Positions 8,891 through 18,169 of a stretch of 64,000 bases of DNA are shown one piece after another. This DNA comes from Candidatus Babelota bacterium (GTDB lineage: Bacteria > Babelota > Babeliae > Babelales > Vermiphilaceae). The notes beneath the pieces were generated by a model that saw nothing but the letters and a program-made list of their open reading frames with translations, was not told the origin of the DNA and searched no databases. Within the stretch, counting starts at the first letter, position 1. Every line of letters starts with the position of its first letter. Both the position numbers and the translations under genes were made by a program. The stretch is from the NCBI GenBank assembly GCA_023382795.1, contig JAHDWT010000002.1:1-64000 (forward strand), read 5' to 3'.

Positions 8891-10623
8891 AGTGATTCCT
8901 TGGCTATCGCAACATCAACACCCAATAATTCGGTGGATACTCTTCCATTCCAATGATTTTCAGTGATATGAGCAGCAGCATGAAACGGCGTATCACCCAG
9001 TCGCATAAATAACTCAAACAGTGTCGGCCGATTGAAAAAGACAAGGGGCTTAATAACGCCATCGGCAAAAACCATACACTTTACATGCGCATCTTTCATA
9101 AGAAGCGGTTTTTGCACCTGAACAACATCTTTAATATAAAAAAGAGGTTCACGATTTTCACTGCCAAATGGTTCAAGTAATTGAAGATCAGTTGCTAATT
9201 TTTTTGATACATCACTCAAAGAAAGTTGAGCATCAAGTACAATCTTTTGTTGTAGATCATACGGTGTAAGTAATGAAGCTATGCGATTTTCAAGCGCTTC
9301 CTTGAGTTTTGAGATGTTTTCAACTTTTAATGACAGTCCTGCAGCAAGTGCGTGTCCGCCAAATTGTTCAAGTAGGCCTTTGTTTGCCTCAAGAGCATCA
9401 AACATACTAAATTCAGGAATCGAACGACATGATCCCTTGGCAATACCCTGCTGCGTAATGTGCAACAATATGGTTGGTTTCCCGTACATACCGACTAATC
9501 GAGAAGCAACTAATCCAATAACTCCAGGAGGCCATTTGTCACTTGCCGCAATAATAATATTTTCCTTTTCTATATCAATTCGTTTCTGGATGATCTCTTC
9601 TTGCACTTGATTAAAGATAGACCGCTCAATTTCTTTACGTGTTTCATTTAAATCTTTTAAGATACGCCCTACTTCCTGCACTTCTCGCTCATCACTTCCT
9701 AGTAAAAATTTTACGCCTTGGCGTGGATCTTCAAGGCGCCCTAACGCATTAATTTGCGGCGTCATGCCATAACCAATATCTGTAGCCGAAATGTGCGCTT
9801 TCGTAATTTTACCGTTTTGTTTTAGCACTTTAAACGAGAGGCTTTCAGCTCGATTCGCATGATGCAGTCCATAACGTACCCAAAATCTGTTTTCACCGGT
9901 CAATGGCACAACATCTGCTATAGTACCTAGGAGCAATAATTCATATGCCTTCGTAGGCAATGATAACCCTTTAAGTTCATATAAGAATGACATCAACTTA
10001 AATGCAACTCCGACACCCGCAAAAAATTTGTAAGGATATGCGCAGTCAGATTGATGAGGGTCGACTACGGCATATGCTTCTGGTAAGTGATCGTGTGGTC
10101 TATGATGATCGGTAATAATCAGATCAATCCTCAATTCTTTGGCTCTCAATGCTGGCTCAAATGCCGTGATACCATTGTCGACCGTAATGATAAGGCGGTA
10201 ATCATTTTTAGCAGCACGCTCAACAATCTTTGTAGAAAGTCCATACCCATCATGTACACGATGGGGCAAAAAGAAATTAACCTGTGCACCAAGTGGCAAC
10301 AAACATGCCATCATCAATGAGGATGACGTGATACCATCAACATCATAATCTCCAAAAATTAGTATTTTTTCTTTACGTTCAATAGCCGCTATAATGCGTT
10401 CCACAGTCCTTTGCGCATGCTTCATACTTGACGGATGCGCAACATCACGTTCAAAAGCTGAAAAAAGATAGGAATCCAGTTTTGATTTCTCAAGCAATCC
10501 ACGATTAACAAGGGTCTGAGCTATAGAAAGAGAAATATTATACGAAGCAGCAATTGAAAGTGCTGCGGTTGTGTCACTATCAGGCAATCGCCAAAGATAT
10601 TTATCTCCGTGAAGGGTATTCAT
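8887..10623 (-). CDS. recJ: Single-stranded-DNA exonuclease RecJ
   Basis: 5'-3' ssDNA exonuclease in recombination and mismatch/base-excision repair. 578 residues. Phosphoesterase motifs of the DHH superfamily: GDYDVDGITS with D92, D94 and D96; VDNGI; and DHH at 172-174. The DHHA1 motif GGHALAAG follows in the C-terminal half, then an OB-fold region. It is the first gene of a two-gene operon with cmk. The start codon has only a weak GGATGC upstream signal, but no better start is near and the N-terminus aligns with the family. Confidence 0.97.
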   Translation of the reverse strand: MNTLHGDKYLWRLPDSDTTAALSIAASYNISLSIAQTLVNRGLLEKSKLDSYLFSAFERDVAHPSSMKHAQRTVERIIAAIERKEKILIFGDYDVDGITSSSLMMACLLPLGAQVNFFLPHRVHDGYGLSTKIVERAAKNDYRLIITVDNGITAFEPALRAKELRIDLIITDHHRPHDHLPEAYAVVDPHQSDCAYPYKFFAGVGVAFKLMSFLYELKGLSLPTKAYELLLLGTIADVVPLTGENRFWVRYGLHHANRAESLSFKVLKQNGKITKAHISATDIGYGMTPQINALGRLEDPRQGVKFLLGSDEREVQEVGRILKDLNETRKEIERSIFNQVQEEIIQKRIDIEKENIIIAASDKWPPGVIGLVASRLVGMYGKPTILLHITQQGIAKGSCRSIPEFSMFDALEANKGLLEQFGGHALAAGLSLKVENISKLKEALENRIASLLTPYDLQQKIVLDAQLSLSDVSKKLATDLQLLEPFGSENREPLFYIKDVVQVQKPLLMKDAHVKCMVFADGVIKPLVFFNRPTLFELFMRLGDTPFHAAAHITENHWNGRVSTELLGVDVAIAKESL

Positions 10624-10683
10624 GTAGCATCCAAAATTAATAGGCCAGGCAAGATGTATAAAAACGTAACAAAATCAATAAAA

Positions 10684-10714
10684 AAGGCGAGCTATCAGGC
10701 TCGCCTTGGTGAAC
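10684..10714 (-). terminator. Rho-independent terminator after phospholipase operon
   Basis: Stem AAGGCGAGC / GCTCGCCTT (10684-10692 and 10699-10707) with a 6-nt loop; on the minus strand it ends in TTTTTT. It follows the stop of the last phospholipase gene. Confidence 0.9.
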
Positions 10715-10725
10715 ATGTACTTAAT

Positions 10726-12447
10726 TTATTGAACACCTTTTCTCTTGGCAAGCACTCGCTTGCTCATAAGATCACGAATTGCATCGATATGAGTCAGCAT
10801 GTTAAATTCTGAAAGTGCACATACCGTTTCCGCTTGCTCTGGTGAATATGCCATGTTTAACGTATTGGCATAGCCCTTTCTCACAATACTTTCCCAATTA
10901 AGTGGCGATAGTAGGTTTACATAGTATGTATAGCGTGAATCTTGTTTATTCTTTTCAAGAAGTTGCTCGTCTTTAATTCGAGGCATATAGCACACAACTG
11001 GTAATGCTAAATTTTGTGCATTGCCAAACACTGAAAATACCTGCTTCTCCCATTTACTTCGCTCAACAATATCATGAGGAAGCACAGGGAAAGGTAACCC
11101 TCTAGCTACGGCATATGCAGAAGCTAGGAATAACTCTCTATCACCGAGAGCCGATTGCCCATAATCAAACGCAATAATGATATCGGGGGCTTTCCCTTCT
11201 GGGAAAATACGATACGTAGAAAAAATTGGATTACTCATCACTACACCAGCATCCACTAATTTGAGTCTTTCTACATGAGCAAGTGGATGGCCTGGCATTC
11301 CCGTCATAAAGTTATTCACCGCAGCGTAAGCAAACCTGATATCACCTACCTGCGTATGCATCACTGGTTCCAACAATTCTAATCTTATTGGCTCAAGAAT
11401 ATCTTTGAGCAACGGAATCGCCAAAAGACGTGGCATCACCGTTTCATAAGCTGTTCTAAAATTAAAACAATACGCTGAACCAAAAATTCCCATCAAAAAA
11501 CCAAGCGTTTGCTCGGGTGCATAATCAGTCGAAACACCCTTGTTAAATTTTCTTCCAAAAGCCCATGTCGGAACATACGCTTGATAGGCTCTACAGCCAA
11601 CTTCATAGGGAGTGAAATCAACCCACTCTTGTTTCTCATCGCCAAGCACTGCTGCATATACTGGAAACGGATACTTATAAACATTGGTTATTCGTTCAGC
11701 ATTCGAAGGCAAGTATCCTGAAAAACTTGATGCCAGATAGGTATAATTAGCATCACGTCCACCCAGTAAGGTATCCGCAAGCAAGCTGCCATAAAGATCG
11801 ACTGAGGTAAGCGGCTGATCGGAAGCAAATTTTACCAACAGATTATTGATCGCATTAGTTGCAAACGATTGACTTGGAACCAATCCATTCTTTAATCGCG
11901 GAAACAACAATTGCTTATATTCAGCCAACGAAACACCACTGGCAATCCACGGTCCTATACACCACGTAGAACCAGAGAGTCCAGAAATGCACATAATACA
12001 ATCAAGTAAGCCTGACTCTTGTGCAATCCGCAGTGAACCAAGTGAACCAAGCATCGCTCTAAAACCGCCACCACTACATGAAATTGCTACTTCAAGTACT
12101 TCATCATCAGATAATTTCATGCCAAGAAATTTTTCCTGCGCTGCTTTAATCATTGGAAATCTTTTGGCTCTCCATGCCAACTCTTCTGGACCAGCAGGCA
12201 TGATACCCTGACGAACTCGCGCAATATCATTTTTGTGCGGATTATCAGCAATCACGGGAGATGCACTCATGATTTCACGTTTAATAAATTGTAGCGGGTC
12301 ACCCTTGACATCAATGATTTGTTGAGTTTTTTGCTTAATAAATTGTAGTGGATCACTAACTATGTCTTGCCGAGCAATTATTATCGGTACGAGTATAAGG
12401 GCGCCTGAAAGCGCCCTTATCATATACTTTATGGATATACCAACCAT
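10726..12447 (-). CDS. Secreted cPLA2/phospholipase-B-like lysophospholipase, copy 1
   Basis: Predicted phospholipid acyl hydrolase of the lysophospholipase catalytic-domain family (eukaryotic cPLA2 and fungal PLB). The 573 residues start with a hydrophobic signal segment. Active-site motifs: SGGGFRAM with Arg R130 (oxyanion), GLSGS with nucleophile S158, and VDAG with D399, matching cPLA2 R200/S228/D549; the family FTPYEVG and following FGRKF blocks are also present. DPLQFIK occurs twice near the N-terminus. The start at 12447 is chosen because AGGGGG precedes it by 5 nt; an upstream ATG at 12471 lacks this. Last gene of three tandem paralogues. Confidence 0.88.
   Translation of the reverse strand: MVGISIKYMIRALSGALILVPIIIARQDIVSDPLQFIKQKTQQIIDVKGDPLQFIKREIMSASPVIADNPHKNDIARVRQGIMPAGPEELAWRAKRFPMIKAAQEKFLGMKLSDDEVLEVAISCSGGGFRAMLGSLGSLRIAQESGLLDCIMCISGLSGSTWCIGPWIASGVSLAEYKQLLFPRLKNGLVPSQSFATNAINNLLVKFASDQPLTSVDLYGSLLADTLLGGRDANYTYLASSFSGYLPSNAERITNVYKYPFPVYAAVLGDEKQEWVDFTPYEVGCRAYQAYVPTWAFGRKFNKGVSTDYAPEQTLGFLMGIFGSAYCFNFRTAYETVMPRLLAIPLLKDILEPIRLELLEPVMHTQVGDIRFAYAAVNNFMTGMPGHPLAHVERLKLVDAGVVMSNPIFSTYRIFPEGKAPDIIIAFDYGQSALGDRELFLASAYAVARGLPFPVLPHDIVERSKWEKQVFSVFGNAQNLALPVVCYMPRIKDEQLLEKNKQDSRYTYYVNLLSPLNWESIVRKGYANTLNMAYSPEQAETVCALSEFNMLTHIDAIRDLMSKRVLAKRKGVQ
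11827..12356 (+). repeat. Direct repeat unit A (phospholipase copy 1, N-terminal half)
   Basis: About 530 bp that align without gaps, at a constant offset of 1737 bp, with 13564-14093 in copy 2. By eye roughly nine bases in ten match, with most differences at third codon positions. Signature of a recent tandem duplication or gene conversion. Confidence 0.85.
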
Positions 12448-12501
12448 ACTAGCCCCCTGCCAAAATACCATTATTCCTCAAAAAATATGTACACGAGTTC
12501 T

Positions 12502-14190
12502 TTAAGCCCTTTTTCTCAATCTCCTCTTTTCAAGCACTTTTTGTCTCATGCCTTCTCGTATAGTTTCCAGCTGCGTAAGGAGATTAAATTCCATAAGCCC
12601 GCACACTTGTTCCGCTTGTTCTTTGGTATACTGCATGTTATTCATAGCAGCAAATCCACCTTCTACAGACGCTTCCCAATCAAGATTAGCAAGAAGTTCT
12701 GCATAATATGGATATTGTTGTTTATACTGTGCCAGCAATGCATCATCTTTGAAACGAGGCAAGTAAAAAACAACGGGAGCTGCAGTGTCATGGGCATCTT
12801 TTAATGTGGTTAACACACGCAAAGCTGCCGACCCGCTTGGACGCGGTGGAAACTTAAGTCCTTTGCGTTGAGCATAATTACTTATCATTGCAATCTCATG
12901 ATTACCAATCGCACCACCATAATCAAATACCAATAGTACGTCTGGCATACCACCATTCGTGCTATTACGATATGTTGCAAACACAGGATTGCCAAAATCA
13001 AGACCAGCATCGACAAGCTTGATTGTTTTTCTTTTGCGTAACTCAAAACCGGGTGCTTCGTACATAAAATTATTGATTTGCGCATAGGCAATTCGTATCT
13101 TGCCCAAATCGGTATAGACAAAAGATTCGACAATTTCACGCCAAAATGGATCATTAATAAATTTATTCAGCACGGTATCGTAGGCTTGCTCAAAATTCGC
13201 AGCAAACGCAGATCCACAAATCCCCATCCAGTATCCCAACGTTTGCTCGGGAGCATTATCGGTCGATTCACCATTTTTAAATTTTCTACCAAACGCCCAT
13301 GTTGGAACATAAGCATTAAATGCCCTACACCCAACTTCATAGGGAGTGCATTCAAACCACTCTTGCGCATAGTCCATATCTCCAAGTACTGCGGTATATA
13401 CTGGCAATGGATATGTAGCGTCAGCAATGCGTTGAGCTTGTGATAGCGGATGTGGCGGAAAATAAGATGCTGGATAAACATAATTAGCATCGTCCGGTCC
13501 TAATAATACATCCGCAAGCAAACCACCATACAAATCAACCGGTGTTAAGGGCTGCTCATAAGTAAATTTTACCAACAGATTATTGATCACATTAGCCGCA
13601 AATGATTGACTTGGAACCGGTCCATTCTTTAATCGAGGAAATAATATTTTCTTATATTCGGCCAACGAAACACCGCTCGTAATCCATGGACCTATCAACC
13701 ACGTAGAACCAGAAAGCCCAGAAATGCACATAACACAATCAAGCAAGCCCGACTCTTGTGCAATCCGCAGTGAACCAAGTGAACCAAGCATCGCTCTAAA
13801 ACCGCCACCGCTACATGAAATGGCTACCTCAAGTACTTCTTTATCAGTTAATTTCATACCAAGAAATTTTTCCTGCGCTGCTTTAACCCTTGGAAATCTT
13901 TTGGCTCTCCATGCCAACTCTTCTGGACCAGCAGGCATGGTACCCTGACGAACTCGCGCAACATCATTTTTGTGCGGATTATCAGCAATCACGGGAGATG
14001 TACTCATGATTTCACGTTTAATGAATTGTAGCGGATCACCCTTGACATCGATAATTTGTTGAGTTTTTTGCTTGATAAACTGTAGTGGATCACCGAATAT
14101 GTCTGATCGTACAACTATCGGTACAAGTATAAGGGTGCTTAAAAACACCCTTATACCATACAACATCAATGCCACTATTGAGTTCTTCAT
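12502..14190 (-). CDS. Secreted cPLA2/phospholipase-B-like lysophospholipase, copy 2
   Basis: 562 residues, same family and predicted reaction as its neighbours. Signal-like hydrophobic segment at residues 4-27. SGGGFRAM with R132, GLSGS with S160, VDAG with D394; all three active-site residues are kept. The N-terminal 200 or so residues are nearly identical to copy 1, including the doubled DPLQFIK. The C-terminal half instead resembles copy 3, for example KFINDPFWRE and DNAPEQTLGY. It therefore reads as a mosaic. Start: ATG with GGGGGAG 5 nt upstream. Ends in a basic tail (EKRRLRKRA). 54 nt separate it from copy 1 and 23 nt from copy 3: one operon. Confidence 0.88.
   Translation of the reverse strand: MKNSIVALMLYGIRVFLSTLILVPIVVRSDIFGDPLQFIKQKTQQIIDVKGDPLQFIKREIMSTSPVIADNPHKNDVARVRQGTMPAGPEELAWRAKRFPRVKAAQEKFLGMKLTDKEVLEVAISCSGGGFRAMLGSLGSLRIAQESGLLDCVMCISGLSGSTWLIGPWITSGVSLAEYKKILFPRLKNGPVPSQSFAANVINNLLVKFTYEQPLTPVDLYGGLLADVLLGPDDANYVYPASYFPPHPLSQAQRIADATYPLPVYTAVLGDMDYAQEWFECTPYEVGCRAFNAYVPTWAFGRKFKNGESTDNAPEQTLGYWMGICGSAFAANFEQAYDTVLNKFINDPFWREIVESFVYTDLGKIRIAYAQINNFMYEAPGFELRKRKTIKLVDAGLDFGNPVFATYRNSTNGGMPDVLLVFDYGGAIGNHEIAMISNYAQRKGLKFPPRPSGSAALRVLTTLKDAHDTAAPVVFYLPRFKDDALLAQYKQQYPYYAELLANLDWEASVEGGFAAMNNMQYTKEQAEQVCGLMEFNLLTQLETIREGMRQKVLEKRRLRKRA
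13564..14093 (+). repeat. Direct repeat unit A' (phospholipase copy 2, N-terminal half)
   Basis: Partner of 11827-12356 at constant offset 1737, ungapped. Similarity drops abruptly towards lower coordinates (the C-terminal halves of the genes). Confidence 0.85.
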
Positions 14191-14213
14191 CCCTACTCCC
14201 CCAAGATTATCAA

Positions 14214-15911
14214 TTAGTAAGAAACCATTTCGTGTTCTCTATGCAACCTTCTTTTCTCAAATACCCGTTGTTTCATAATTTCGCGAATGCGGTCAATCTG
14301 TGTACGCACATTAAATTCCATCAAACCACAAACCTTTTCCGCCTGCTCCTTCGTGTATTGCATGTTAATGGTAGCAGCAAAGCCATCACGAACTGAAGCT
14401 TCCCAATCAAGACCCGCAAGAAGCTCCGTATAGTAACGATAGTTCGCATCTTGTTCATACTGTGCCAATAGTTTTTCATCTTTAACTCGTGGCAAATAAA
14501 GCACCACTGGCATTTCTGGATCATTCTTATCTTCCAGCACCGTCAACACGCGAGATCCAGCCGATCCACCCTTAACTGCCGGAAATTTGAATCCTTTACG
14601 CTGAGCATAATTACTTACCAAAGACAATTCATGATTACCAATTGCCGAACCATAATCAAACACAAAAACAAGGTCCGGGGCATCTCCCTGTGGCGTGTCG
14701 CGGTAAGTAGCAAAAACAGGATTGTTAAATTCAAGGCCAGCATCAACGAGCTTAATCGTTTTACGCTTGCTCAACGCGGTACCCGAAAGTTTATGCATAA
14801 AATTAGGTACCTGTGCATAGGCAAGGCGGATCTTACCAAATTCTGTGTAAGCAAAAAATTCGATAACTTCACGCCAGAAGGGATCATTGATGAATTTTTT
14901 CAACACCATATCATAAGCTTGCTCAAAATTACCACCAAAAGCAGAACCACAAATTCCCATCAAATAGCCAAGTGTTTGTTCTGGAGCATTATCAGTCGAT
15001 ACGCCATTTTTGAATCTTCTACCAAACGCCCACGTAGGAACAAATGCGCCAAATTCTCTACAGCCAACTTCGTAGGGAGTAAATTCAAACCATTCTTGTG
15101 TGCAATCCATATCACCAAGCACCGCAGTGTAAATTGGCAATGGATATGCAGCATCGGCAATACGCTTAGCATGTGATGGCGCGTGATCATACCATGTTGA
15201 CGCCAAGCAGGTATTCAAACTTTCCTTACCACACATTTCTAGCAGCGCATTCGCCAAAAGGCATCCATACACATCAACCGTAGTTAGTGGCTGCTCGTAA
15301 GCAAATTTTACTAAAAGCGCATTGGCCGTATTTCCAAACTCATGCAATTGATCAGGTAAAAGGCCAAGCCGTAATTTGGGAAGTACATATTCCTTATAGT
15401 CTGCTAACGACTTACCGCTCGTTATCCAAGGCGCCATAAGCCACGTAGAACCAGAAAGTCCCGCCATACTCATGATACAATCAAGAAGACCGGTTTCTTG
15501 CATAACGTTAAGTGATCCAAGAGCCCCAAGCATCGCACGATAGCCACCGCCACTAAGCGAAAGTCCTATTTCAAGAACTTCTGAATCATGCAAAGACATT
15601 CCTAAAAAACGTTCCTGTGCCGCTTTAACCATACTAAATCGTTTATCTCGGAATTCAGCCTCTTCGCGCGCAACCGGATCTGTGCCACGCCGAACATGAG
15701 CTACATCATCCTTATAGGGATTATGCGTGATCGCATATTGCTTTTCTTTAATGTCGTCTTTAATGGGATTTAATAAGGGATTTAAGTGAATCAGCTCATT
15801 AATGAGTTTACTGTCGGTTTCACAACTAACGGAATCACATGCACCGACAATCGTTGTCCACATCACCAATAACAGCAACGACATTAGTCTGCCGCTCATC
15901 CATTTTCTCAT
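14214..15911 (-). CDS. Secreted cPLA2/phospholipase-B-like lysophospholipase, copy 3
   Basis: 565 residues; first gene of the tandem set. The N-terminal hydrophobic segment ends in IVGAC (C25), which may be a lipobox, so this copy could be a lipoprotein. SGGGYRAM with R125, GLSGS with S153 and VDAG with D390 form the predicted cPLA2-type active site. FTPYEVG and PTWAFGRRF are conserved. Its N-terminal third is the most divergent of the three and lacks the DPLQFIK repeats. Start: ATG with AAGGAG upstream. Likely acts on host or vacuolar phospholipids after export; inference from family and signal sequence. Confidence 0.88.
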   Translation of the reverse strand: MRKWMSGRLMSLLLLVMWTTIVGACDSVSCETDSKLINELIHLNPLLNPIKDDIKEKQYAITHNPYKDDVAHVRRGTDPVAREEAEFRDKRFSMVKAAQERFLGMSLHDSEVLEIGLSLSGGGYRAMLGALGSLNVMQETGLLDCIMSMAGLSGSTWLMAPWITSGKSLADYKEYVLPKLRLGLLPDQLHEFGNTANALLVKFAYEQPLTTVDVYGCLLANALLEMCGKESLNTCLASTWYDHAPSHAKRIADAAYPLPIYTAVLGDMDCTQEWFEFTPYEVGCREFGAFVPTWAFGRRFKNGVSTDNAPEQTLGYLMGICGSAFGGNFEQAYDMVLKKFINDPFWREVIEFFAYTEFGKIRLAYAQVPNFMHKLSGTALSKRKTIKLVDAGLEFNNPVFATYRDTPQGDAPDLVFVFDYGSAIGNHELSLVSNYAQRKGFKFPAVKGGSAGSRVLTVLEDKNDPEMPVVLYLPRVKDEKLLAQYEQDANYRYYTELLAGLDWEASVRDGFAATINMQYTKEQAEKVCGLMEFNVRTQIDRIREIMKQRVFEKRRLHREHEMVSY

Positions 15912-15933
15912 ATACTACTCCTTTTAAAGTGGT

Positions 15934-15963
15934 TAAAAAAATGCCTCGCTTGTTGCGAGGCAT
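15934..15963 (-). terminator. Rho-independent terminator after lysS
   Basis: Stem ATGCCTCGC / GCGAGGCAT with a 5-nt loop and a T-run on the minus strand, beginning 4 nt after the lysS stop. Only about 29 nt separate it from the first phospholipase ATG. Confidence 0.9.
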
Positions 15964-15967
15964 ATCA

Positions 15968-17488
15968 TCATTCTTTTCTTTTTTTCAAGGTAGGAAATAA
16001 TATAACTTCCTTAATTGAAGTCGTATTCGTCAATAACATAACAAGGCGGTCAATACCAACCCCTACCCCTACCGTTGGCGGCAGCCCATATTCAAGCGCT
16101 TCTATAAAATCAGCATCATAATAATGAGCTTCACTATCGCCTGCCGCATGCGCCTCTGCTTGTTGCTTAAATCGTGCTGCTTGATCAATAGGGTCATTCA
16201 GCTCATTAAATCCATTGCTTATCTCCATAGTTGCAATAAACAACTCAAAACGGGATGCAATCTGAGGATTCTTTGGGTCACGTTTTGCAAGGGGTGAAAT
16301 GTCGATAGGAAAATCGATAATAAACGTTGGCTGGATAAGTTTCTTTTCTGCAATTTCTTCAAAAAGTGCTGCTATCTTTTTTCCGTAGGCAGGATTTTTT
16401 TCTTCAAAAGTAATCCCATACTTGGTAATGAGCTTATCAATCGCAGATTCTTGTAAATCTTGAGCTTGATAGCCACCGAATTCCATGATTGCTTCTTGCA
16501 TACTCATACGCCTAAACGGTTGCGCAAAATCAAGAATATATTCACCAAAAGGTAATTTGAGCGTATTACATACTTTCTGCGCAACCTGTCTGAACATCTG
16601 CTCTATAAGATCCATAGCAAAATGATAATCCTGGTGCGCCATGTAAAATTCGAGCATCGTAAATTCTGGATTATGGCGTGTTGAAACGCCTTCATTGCGG
16701 AAATTACGATTAATTTCATACACGCGTTCAAAGCCTCCAACTACCAGCCGCTTGAGATATAATTCAGGAGCGATACGTAAATAAAAATCTGAGTCTAATG
16801 CATTATGATGAGTCACGAAAGGACGAGCAGCCGCTCCACCAGGAATCGGGTGCAGCATAGGCGTTTCAACTTCCAAGAAATCATGATTATCCAACACATC
16901 ACGTACTGCACGAATAATAGCACTGCGTCGTCTAAATTTTTCACGACTTTCAGAGGAACTAATAAGATCAAGATAGCGTTGCCGATATTTAACTTCGATA
17001 TCAGCAATACCATGGAATTTTTCAGGAAGTGGCCGTAAACATTTTGCAAGAAGCTCAACCGTTATTACCTTGACAGTCACTTCGCCCATTTTGGTAACAA
17101 ACAACGTACCGTGAACCCACACAATATCGCCACTATCAATAAACTGATCAAAGCGCTCAAAAACAGCTTCTCCTAGGACGTCTTGGCGGAGATATATTTG
17201 TAATCGTCCACTGCGATCTTGTATATGCGCAAATATGGTTTTCCCGTGTTTGCGAATAGTCATAAGGCGGCCAGCCAACGAATAGTGTTTGACTTCATCA
17301 TGGCTAGCCGTGAATTCTCCCAGAGCTTCTTGGCACGTGGCAGTTACTTCTTGATATGCAGGCCATGGCTCAATGCCTTGCGCCCGTAACTTATCTATTT
17401 TTTCTAACCGTACTGCATGCTCATGAGAAACGATGCTCTCTTGTTCCTGTGGCGTTACAACTTCTTTATTTTTTCTTGTGGTATCCAT
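15968..17488 (-). CDS. lysS: Lysyl-tRNA synthetase, class II
   Basis: Charges tRNA-Lys with lysine using ATP. 506 residues. An N-terminal OB-fold anticodon-binding domain (about 60-170, with SLAGRLMTIRKHGKTIFAHI) is followed by the class II catalytic core: motif 1 around FLEVETPML, motif 2 FRNEGVSTRHNPEFTMLEFY, and motif 3 GVGVGIDRLVMLL. About 50 residues of N-terminal extension precede the OB fold. The start codon has AAGAAGG at a rather long spacing. A Lys tRNA (CTT) is encoded in this window. Confidence 0.98.
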   Translation of the reverse strand: MDTTRKNKEVVTPQEQESIVSHEHAVRLEKIDKLRAQGIEPWPAYQEVTATCQEALGEFTASHDEVKHYSLAGRLMTIRKHGKTIFAHIQDRSGRLQIYLRQDVLGEAVFERFDQFIDSGDIVWVHGTLFVTKMGEVTVKVITVELLAKCLRPLPEKFHGIADIEVKYRQRYLDLISSSESREKFRRRSAIIRAVRDVLDNHDFLEVETPMLHPIPGGAAARPFVTHHNALDSDFYLRIAPELYLKRLVVGGFERVYEINRNFRNEGVSTRHNPEFTMLEFYMAHQDYHFAMDLIEQMFRQVAQKVCNTLKLPFGEYILDFAQPFRRMSMQEAIMEFGGYQAQDLQESAIDKLITKYGITFEEKNPAYGKKIAALFEEIAEKKLIQPTFIIDFPIDISPLAKRDPKNPQIASRFELFIATMEISNGFNELNDPIDQAARFKQQAEAHAAGDSEAHYYDADFIEALEYGLPPTVGVGVGIDRLVMLLTNTTSIKEVILFPTLKKRKE

Positions 17489-17541
17489 ACGTGAATAAAA
17501 CCTTCTTGGTCACCATGAGCATCACGACATACCTATGTCGG

Positions 17542-18156
17542 TTATCTCACGAGTTTCAAATAACAATCTTCGACATAATCCCAATTAACGACATGCCACC
17601 ACGAAGCAATATAATCAACTCGCTTATTTTGATATTTAAGATAATAAGCATGCTCCCAAACATCGAGACCCAATAGTGGAGTCATTCCTTGTTCAAGCGG
17701 TGAATCTTGATTCGCGGTGGAATTGATGACTAATGTACCATTTTTATCAACATTTAACCATGCCCAGCCACTTCCAAAACGTGTTTTCGCCGCGGTATTA
17801 AACACTGATTGCATAGTCGCAAACGAGCCGAATGTTTTTTCAATAGCCAGCGCCACCTTGCCCTTGGGTTCCCCACCTCCATGAGGCTTCATCATATGCC
17901 AAAACATAGTATGATTGGCATGGCCTCCTCCCTGATCTCTAACCACCTGCCGAATCTCTTCTGGAACAGTATCAAGATGTAACAACAACTCATTAATCGG
18001 TGTGACTTGTAGTGCGGGATATTTCTGAAGCGCTGCATTCAAATTGTCCACATACGCTTGATGATGTTTGGTGTGGTGAATTTCCATAGTCTTTGCATCG
18101 ATATAGGGCTCTAGCGCACTATAGTCATAATCTAATTTTGGTAAAGTAAACAACAT
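17542..18156 (-). CDS. sodA: Superoxide dismutase, Mn-type
   Basis: Dismutates superoxide to O2 and H2O2. 204 residues of the Fe/Mn family. Metal ligands H27, H82, D165 and H169 are in the expected motifs (MEIHHTKHH, NHTMFW, DVWEHAYY). GGGHANH (Gly before the second ligand) and NQDSPL (Gln150) are the manganese-type signature, not the iron-type. No signal peptide, so cytoplasmic. Start: ATG after AAGGGA. It lies 13 nt behind the FtsB-like gene and is probably co-transcribed. Useful against host oxidative burst (inference). Confidence 0.96.
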   Translation of the reverse strand: MLFTLPKLDYDYSALEPYIDAKTMEIHHTKHHQAYVDNLNAALQKYPALQVTPINELLLHLDTVPEEIRQVVRDQGGGHANHTMFWHMMKPHGGGEPKGKVALAIEKTFGSFATMQSVFNTAAKTRFGSGWAWLNVDKNGTLVINSTANQDSPLEQGMTPLLGLDVWEHAYYLKYQNKRVDYIASWWHVVNWDYVEDCYLKLVR

Positions 18157-18169
18157 GAGATCATTCCCT

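Noticed and set aside
10726-15911. Patatin-family phospholipases
   Set aside because: GLSGS and SGGG[FY]RAM plus VDAG fit the cPLA2/PLB family; patatins have GGG[AG]-x-[KR]-G, GxSxG and DG[AG] in a different context.
17525-17540. Hairpin CGACAT-ACCT-ATGTCG after the superoxide dismutase gene
   Set aside because: Short stem without a T-run; insufficient for a terminator call.
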